64,000 bases of DNA from Carettochelys insculpta (lineage: Eukaryota; Chordata; Testudines; Carettochelyidae). How positions within the stretch are numbered: position 1 is the stretch's first letter; each line of letters starts with the position of its first letter. Positions 59,201 through 64,000 of the stretch are shown in pieces. The notes beneath the pieces were generated by a model that made no database searches, had not been told where the DNA came from, and saw nothing but the letters and a program-made list of their open reading frames with translations. Location: positions 156,761,001 through 156,825,000 of the forward strand of contig NC_134137.1 of NCBI RefSeq assembly GCF_033958435.1, read 5' to 3'. Both the position numbers and the translations under genes were made by a program.

Positions 59201-60340
59201 AACTTCTCCCAGCCCATGAACTCTCGTTTTGCAGAGAGACAGTAATTGGAGTTAGGCCCTATGCAAGGTGAGGTATAAGAAGTATTCACAAGGGCAAGTC
59301 AGTCAAGCATCTGGGATTCACCATGCCACTGCAGCCTCACTCATGGAGGAATCTTGAGGGGAAAATCCTTAAACTCTTTTGCCGTTCAGTCCCCTGAAAA
59401 AAGCAAAGCTCCTTTTATACTCTTCCACGTACTTATCCAAGTTACAGTTATTTGGCAAGGAGTTGGGCATATTTACATTGCCTTCTCAGGATGGGAATCT
59501 GAGCTTTTACAGGGATTTACTCTTTAACTATATTGGAATATGTTAATCACAGGAGCTCGAATGCACATGAAAAATCCCTACAACCATTTTTTCTTACAAA
59601 TGACAGGTGCAAAGTAAAAACTACAAAGTCCAAAAAACTCAACAAAGTCCAAATATCTAAATCCTGACGAACTCATTTGAGCACCACCTCCTTCCTCCAA
59701 AGAACACAAAGATTGTCAAGAAGAGACTACTGCAATCTAATCTGGCCTCTTGGATGTTCCTGTGACCGAATCTGGGAATATTTTAAGTGGCCAAAAATTC
59801 CTAATGGAGAATTGCTGCTGGGTAAGATAAAGAACTTTCAGTGTAGAGGTGATATTAAGATTCTTGCTTTTCTGCTAATCTTATTTTACCTATGTCTCCT
59901 AAATTTGTGGTCTCAGGCTATATAGCATCTTGAATTGGCTCCCTCTCTGATTTACCAGCTAATATATAACTAATATGCCCTATTAGTTACCATGGGAAGT
60001 TACTGTTTTTCCTAGTGTGGCTAGGTTATTTGTGACTGACTTCTATAGTTTCGATGACTTTGTAGAAAGACTATTAGTTACATTAACAAAAAAGACATTT
60101 TGCTTTTGAAAGAATGCTGCACCTGCAGAGGTCTGCAGCTCACTGTTTGGTTTCCTGTGATGTCCTTTTCCCATTCCTAATATTGCTGCAATTCTGTTAG
60201 AAAGGGTCAGGAGCTGATCTTTTCAGCATACAGAATAAATAAAAGTTTGAAAAACAAATAACCAATCTGCCATTCTACACCACAAAGTAGCAATAAAAGG
60301 AGCATATTATGGATTGAAGGTCAGTTTTTCTCTAATTTTA
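56283..60340. other. Intergenic, nothing firmly recognised
   Basis: AT-rich with short frames. A purine-rich segment near 57000-57250 resembles the decayed end of a DNA transposon. The first copy of the ~100-bp direct repeat lies at 60027-60125. No exon was recognised. Confidence 0.5.
60027..60125. repeat. Direct repeat copy A (~100 bp)
   Basis: GGTTATTTGTGACTGACTTC through GCTTTTGAAAGAATGCTGC. It recurs at 61677-61777 with about ten differences. Confidence 0.9.
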
Positions 60341-60619
60341 GGGTATACCTCTACTTGCTGGTAGGGGTTGCCATGCTTCAATCCATCTTTCAGGGATCAA
60401 TTTTGCCACATGTGAAGACGCAGCAAAATCGATGTCTCTGGTTTTGGCCATTGACCCTGGTCCTCCACACGGACGTGTAGAGTAAGAGATGTTAGCACAA
60501 GTCCATCGATGCTCGCCAGAGAAGAAAGTCTGTCCTGACAGGTTGATTCTAGCTACTTCAATGATGTAGCTAGAATTGCGTATCTGTGATCAACTTTGAT
60601 CCCTAGAGTAGACCAGGCC
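60341..60619. mobile_element. Harbinger-type MITE, TSD TTA
   Basis: Starts GGGTATACCTCTACTTGC and ends GAGTAGACCAGGCC. TTA is directly repeated at 60338-60340 and 60620-60622. The interior has GATCAATTTTGCCACATG and a reverse-type partner GTGATCAACTTTGATCCC near the right end. Different subfamily from the TTCGAA group. Confidence 0.82.
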
Positions 60620-60906
60620 TTATCTTTACTAGGCAAAACATGCAAGCTTAAGATGTGTGACCCATCACTTGATATGGACAAGGCAGTTGAATTAGCAGGT
60701 CAAAGTGAACAGTAGGAGAGAGCCGGCCAACATTTGATAAAATTTACCACTTCCTTGTCCGGATTAAGATTTTACTATGTGTAAATTGCCACATTAGCTA
60801 ATGTGGTAAAATACCACCTTCTTTGCTGTTGGTAGAGGAGAGACTGACCTAAACACTTGCAAATCTATTAACTTTGATTGGAAGATACCTGCCACAAATT
60901 GCAATA

Positions 60907-61040
60907 TCAGAGGGGCAGCCGCGTCAGTCTGTATCCACAGAAACAATGGGAAGTCTTGTGGAACCTGTTAAGCTAACATTTAATGGAGCATAAGCTTTCA
61001 TGGGCAAAGAGACACTTGATCAGATGCACCTAGAAAGTGT
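60907..61040 (+). mobile_element. tRNA-SINE with tRNA-like head
   Basis: AGAGGGGCAGCCGCGTCAGT resembles the A-box region of the SINE head at 40021. It is followed by GTCTTGTGGAACCTGTTAAG, GCATAAGCTTTCATGGGC and CTTGATCAGATGCACC. The order matches the SINE body, but the copy is diverged. Confidence 0.75.
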
Positions 61041-61676
61041 CATGGGACGTCTCATTGTTTTTACAATTTGTGGCAGACCCATGAGACAAAACTGCAGTTG
61101 AAACTATGGACTTGATTCACCAGAGTTAGTCTCTGTTGGGAGGACTCTCGAATGGTTCTTCCTGCCCTCAGAAATAGTGTTTAAGAAATGTATAAGTTGA
61201 CTTAGGGTTTTATATAGTTATAGATGAGGTGTCGATGTAACGAAAACATGTGACACAAGAAACTTGGACCACTCTCAACTGCAGGATGCATGTCAACAGC
61301 CTACAACTGAGCTGTGGCTAGCACTTGGTGAAGTTACCATTGATTGATATAGGTAACTGATTAGCAGGGCCATCCAGTGAGTGGGAGGCACTGGGGAATG
61401 GGGAAATAGATAAGGGGGCTGCTGGTAAGTGCACAGTGCCCATCATTCTTTCCCTGTGGGTGTTCCAGGGCTGGAGCAGCCAAGGAGTTAGTGCCTATGC
61501 CACGTAGTGTAGTATGCAAGAGTATGTTTGAAGTCTGTATCTCTCTATAAAACTTACACCTCTAAGTTAGGAACTGCTGGCAGTGATTTGTACAAAGTGG
61601 CCATTTGAAGCAGCGCCACCTCACTTACAATCATTTAAACTGGGTGCTATGCTTTACATTCTCTTTCATTTGCAAC

Positions 61677-61777
61677 AGGTTATTTGTGACTGATTTCTAT
61701 AGTTTAGATGACTTTGTAGAAGGACAATTAGTTACATTAACAAAAAAGATACTTTGCTTTTGAAAGAATGCTGCCTG
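61677..61777. repeat. Direct repeat copy B (~100 bp)
   Basis: Second copy of the 60027-60125 sequence, in the same orientation and 1.65 kb away. It is preceded by an acceptor-like TTTCATTTGCAACAG. Confidence 0.9.
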
Positions 61778-62706
61778 TATCAATCACTTTCAGAATTATA
61801 TCTCTGTCCTTGAAGTATATCCTTAGCTATCCTGGAAATCCGTATCCCAAGAAGACAGTATTAAGCGGGTGACAGGCAGGCACTGATAATGCTAAATTTC
61901 CAGGTAATATATCCATGTTCTTATGTGAGACAAAAACACTACAGTTCACTCTATAGACAAGCAAAGGTCACAGGGCCAGGAGCGCTTTGTGCAGAAGCAG
62001 TTTGCATGTGTCCTAACATCAGCAGCTTATCTCCTGAGGACTCAAATGGTTGCACATGCTCTCAGTGGGAAATCTGAGGCTAACACAAGCAGAAACTCCA
62101 TGATTCCAGTCACAGACATTTCCCACCATTGGGAGACTTCAGTCAGGGATCCCTTTGCTTCACACCAACTCCATATGGATGCAGGGCTGGGTTTGGAGCC
62201 AGCTCCCAGGACACCATCCTCCTGACCAGCAGCTCAGAGTTGATCAGTTATGCTTTTTCTCCCCTCCCACACCTTCCTGTGTCCTTCACAAAGTCTGGCC
62301 AGAGACGGCAATGTCCATTCTGATCACCCTGTTTGAGCCTCATCACTTCTGCTTCCTCCTCTTCTCCACCTGCTGAAGCACCCTCTAGTCTCAGCACTGA
62401 CATTCCCAGAGCTGCTCACACAACACGATGGTAGGATCAGACACCTTAATTCACAGACACTTCACCAGAGAGCCTGGTTTTTAGAGGGGCATCTTGGTTA
62501 GCATGGGAATGCTCATCAGTGGCATGAGACGGTCTGTCAAGCAGCAGGAAGGAGTCCATGAGATGTGCTGGCAAAGCCAAAGGCGAGTGTTTCACCTCCT
62601 GGCCCTTACCAAATGGCCCTGCTCCAGTGTCTGTAGGATTCCACTCTTCTTGGACTGCCTCCTGTCCTTGAAGCATCAGGGATCACTCAGCATGTATCAG
62701 TTAGAA
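61778..62706. other. Intergenic, nothing recognised
   Basis: Mixed-composition DNA with overlapping short frames on both strands. No motif, splice structure or repeat terminus supports a gene. Confidence 0.5.
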
Positions 62707-63700
62707 CATAGAATCATAGAACACTAGGACTGGAAGGGACCTCGAGAGGCCATTGAGTCCAGCTCCTTGCCCCAATGGCAGGACCCAAGTACTGTCTAAA
62801 TCATCCCTGATAGACATCTATCTAACTTGTTCTTAAATATCTCCAGCGATGGAGATTCCACAACCTCCCCAGGCAATTTATTCCACTGTGTGACCACCCT
62901 GACAGTTAGGAACTTTTTCCTAATGCCCAACCTAAACCTCCCTTGCTGCAGTTTAAGTCCATTGCCTCTCGTTCTATCCTCAGGGGCCAAGAAGAACAAG
63001 TTTTCTCCCTCCTCCTTATGACACCCTTTTAGATACCTGAAAACTGTTATCATGTCTCCCCTCAATCTTCTCTTTTCCAAACTAAACAAGCCCAATTCTT
63101 TCAGCCTTTCTTCATAGGTTGCATTCTCTAGACCTTTAATCATTCTTCTTGTTCTTTTCTGGACCCTCTCTAATTTCTCCACACCTTTCTTGAACTGCGG
63201 TGCCCAGAACTGGACACAACACTCCAGCTGAGGCCTAACCAGCGAAGAGTAGAGCGGAAGAATGACTTCTCATGTCTTGTTCACAACACACCTGTTAATG
63301 CATCCTAGAATCATGTTTGCTTTTTTTTTTTGCAACAGCATCACACTGTTGACTCATATTTAGCTTGTTGGCCACTATAACCCCTAGATCCCCTTCTGCT
63401 GTAGTCATTCCTAGATAGCCTCTCCCCATTCTGTATGTGTGAAACTGATTTGTTCCTTCCCAAGTGGAGCACTTTGCATTTGTCCTTATTAAACTTCATC
63501 CTGTTTACCTCAGACCATTTCTCCAATTTATCCAGATTATTTTGAATTATGACCCTATCCTCCAAAGCAGTTGCAACCCCTCCCAGCTTGGAATCATCTT
63601 CAAACTTAATAAGCGTACTTTCTATGCCAATATGTAAATCATTGATGGAGACATTGAACGGAACCGGTCCTAACACAGATCCCTGCAGAACCCCACTTGT
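62707..63700 (-). mobile_element. CR1 LINE 3' end, 5'-truncated
   Basis: The minus strand reads [20 protein letters not shown] (end of the RT palm A/B region), then [20 protein letters not shown]. It continues to [20 protein letters not shown] and [20 protein letters not shown], ending at the 3' terminus near CTATGATTCTATG (62707-62720). A few indels break the frame. It joins abruptly to a second CR1 segment at about 63700. Confidence 0.92.
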
Positions 63701-64000
63701 TTTTCCTAATGTCCAACCTGAAACTCCCCTGCTGCAATTTAAGTTCATTGCCTCTTGTTCTATCCTCAGAGGCAAGGAAGAACAAGTTCCCTTCCTCTGC
63801 CTTATGACACCCTTTTAGATACCTGAAGACTGCTATCATGTCCCTCCTCAATCTTCTCTTTTCCAAACTAAACAAGCCCAGTTCTTTCAGCCTTTCTTCA
63901 TAGGTCATGTTCTCTAGACCTTTGATCATTCTCGTTGCTCTCCTCTGGACCCTCTCCAGTTTCTCCACATCCTTCCTGAACTGCGGTGCCCAGAACTGGA
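63701..64000 (-). mobile_element. CR1 LINE fragment, runs off the window
   Basis: Second CR1 copy, upstream in the minus reading direction. It reads [20 protein letters not shown], then [20 protein letters not shown] and [14 protein letters not shown], and is then cut and fused to the RT region of the neighbouring copy. Its own 3' end is missing. Confidence 0.88.

Noticed and set aside
42113..64000. PCYT1B or another neighbour gene downstream of PDK3
   Set aside because: Synteny in mammals suggests PCYT1B may lie downstream on the opposite strand, but no exon of it could be recognised by reading the minus strand.

Overview
The window is vertebrate nuclear DNA from a sauropsid, most likely a turtle. 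It is AT-rich, has long introns, and carries no operons, Shine-Dalgarno sites or CRISPR arrays. The mix of repeats fits a cryptodiran turtle: CR1 LINEs, tRNA-headed SINEs with a conserved 'GTGTTAGTCTG'-type head, many TTCGAA-rich PIF/Harbinger MITEs, hAT remnants, Penelope-like elements and several solo LTRs. The species assignment is inference.

Only one host gene is supported: PDK3, pyruvate dehydrogenase kinase isozyme 3, on the + strand. Exons 2 to 11 lie at 8025-42112, joined by canonical GT-AG introns. They encode 370 residues plus one split codon, so the protein would be 406 aa if the missing exon 1 has the usual length. Exon 1, the promoter and the mitochondrial targeting segment lie upstream of the window. 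Bases 1-8024 are the end of intron 1.

Most of the rest is repeat. Intron 1 holds two Harbinger MITEs and a solo LTR (5343-6361, 5-bp TSD). Intron 2 holds another Harbinger MITE and a Penelope-like RT remnant. Intron 3 (12.6 kb) holds a hAT-like element split by a Penelope-like element, a solo LTR (18580-19039, 4-bp TSD), and a decayed Harbinger transposase split by a GC-rich LTR-like insert (20037-21060). Intron 7 holds a three-deep nest of DNA transposons, each layer with its own target-site duplication. Intron 9 holds a CR1 3' end, a palindromic MITE and a ~0.5-kb inverted SINE pair.

Downstream of PDK3 (42113-64000) no further exon could be recognised. That stretch holds an old CR1/L3-type LINE (45775-46785), a Harbinger MITE-like element (50401-50841), a 436-bp hairpin MITE (53166-53601), a GC-rich possible long LTR with an RFX-type X-box (53854-56277), a MITE with TTA duplications (60341-60619), a SINE, and a chimeric CR1 running off the right edge. 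No novel multigene system is seen. The most unusual structures are the nested transposons, the inverted SINE palindrome, and the GC-rich promoter-like element near 55-56 kb.
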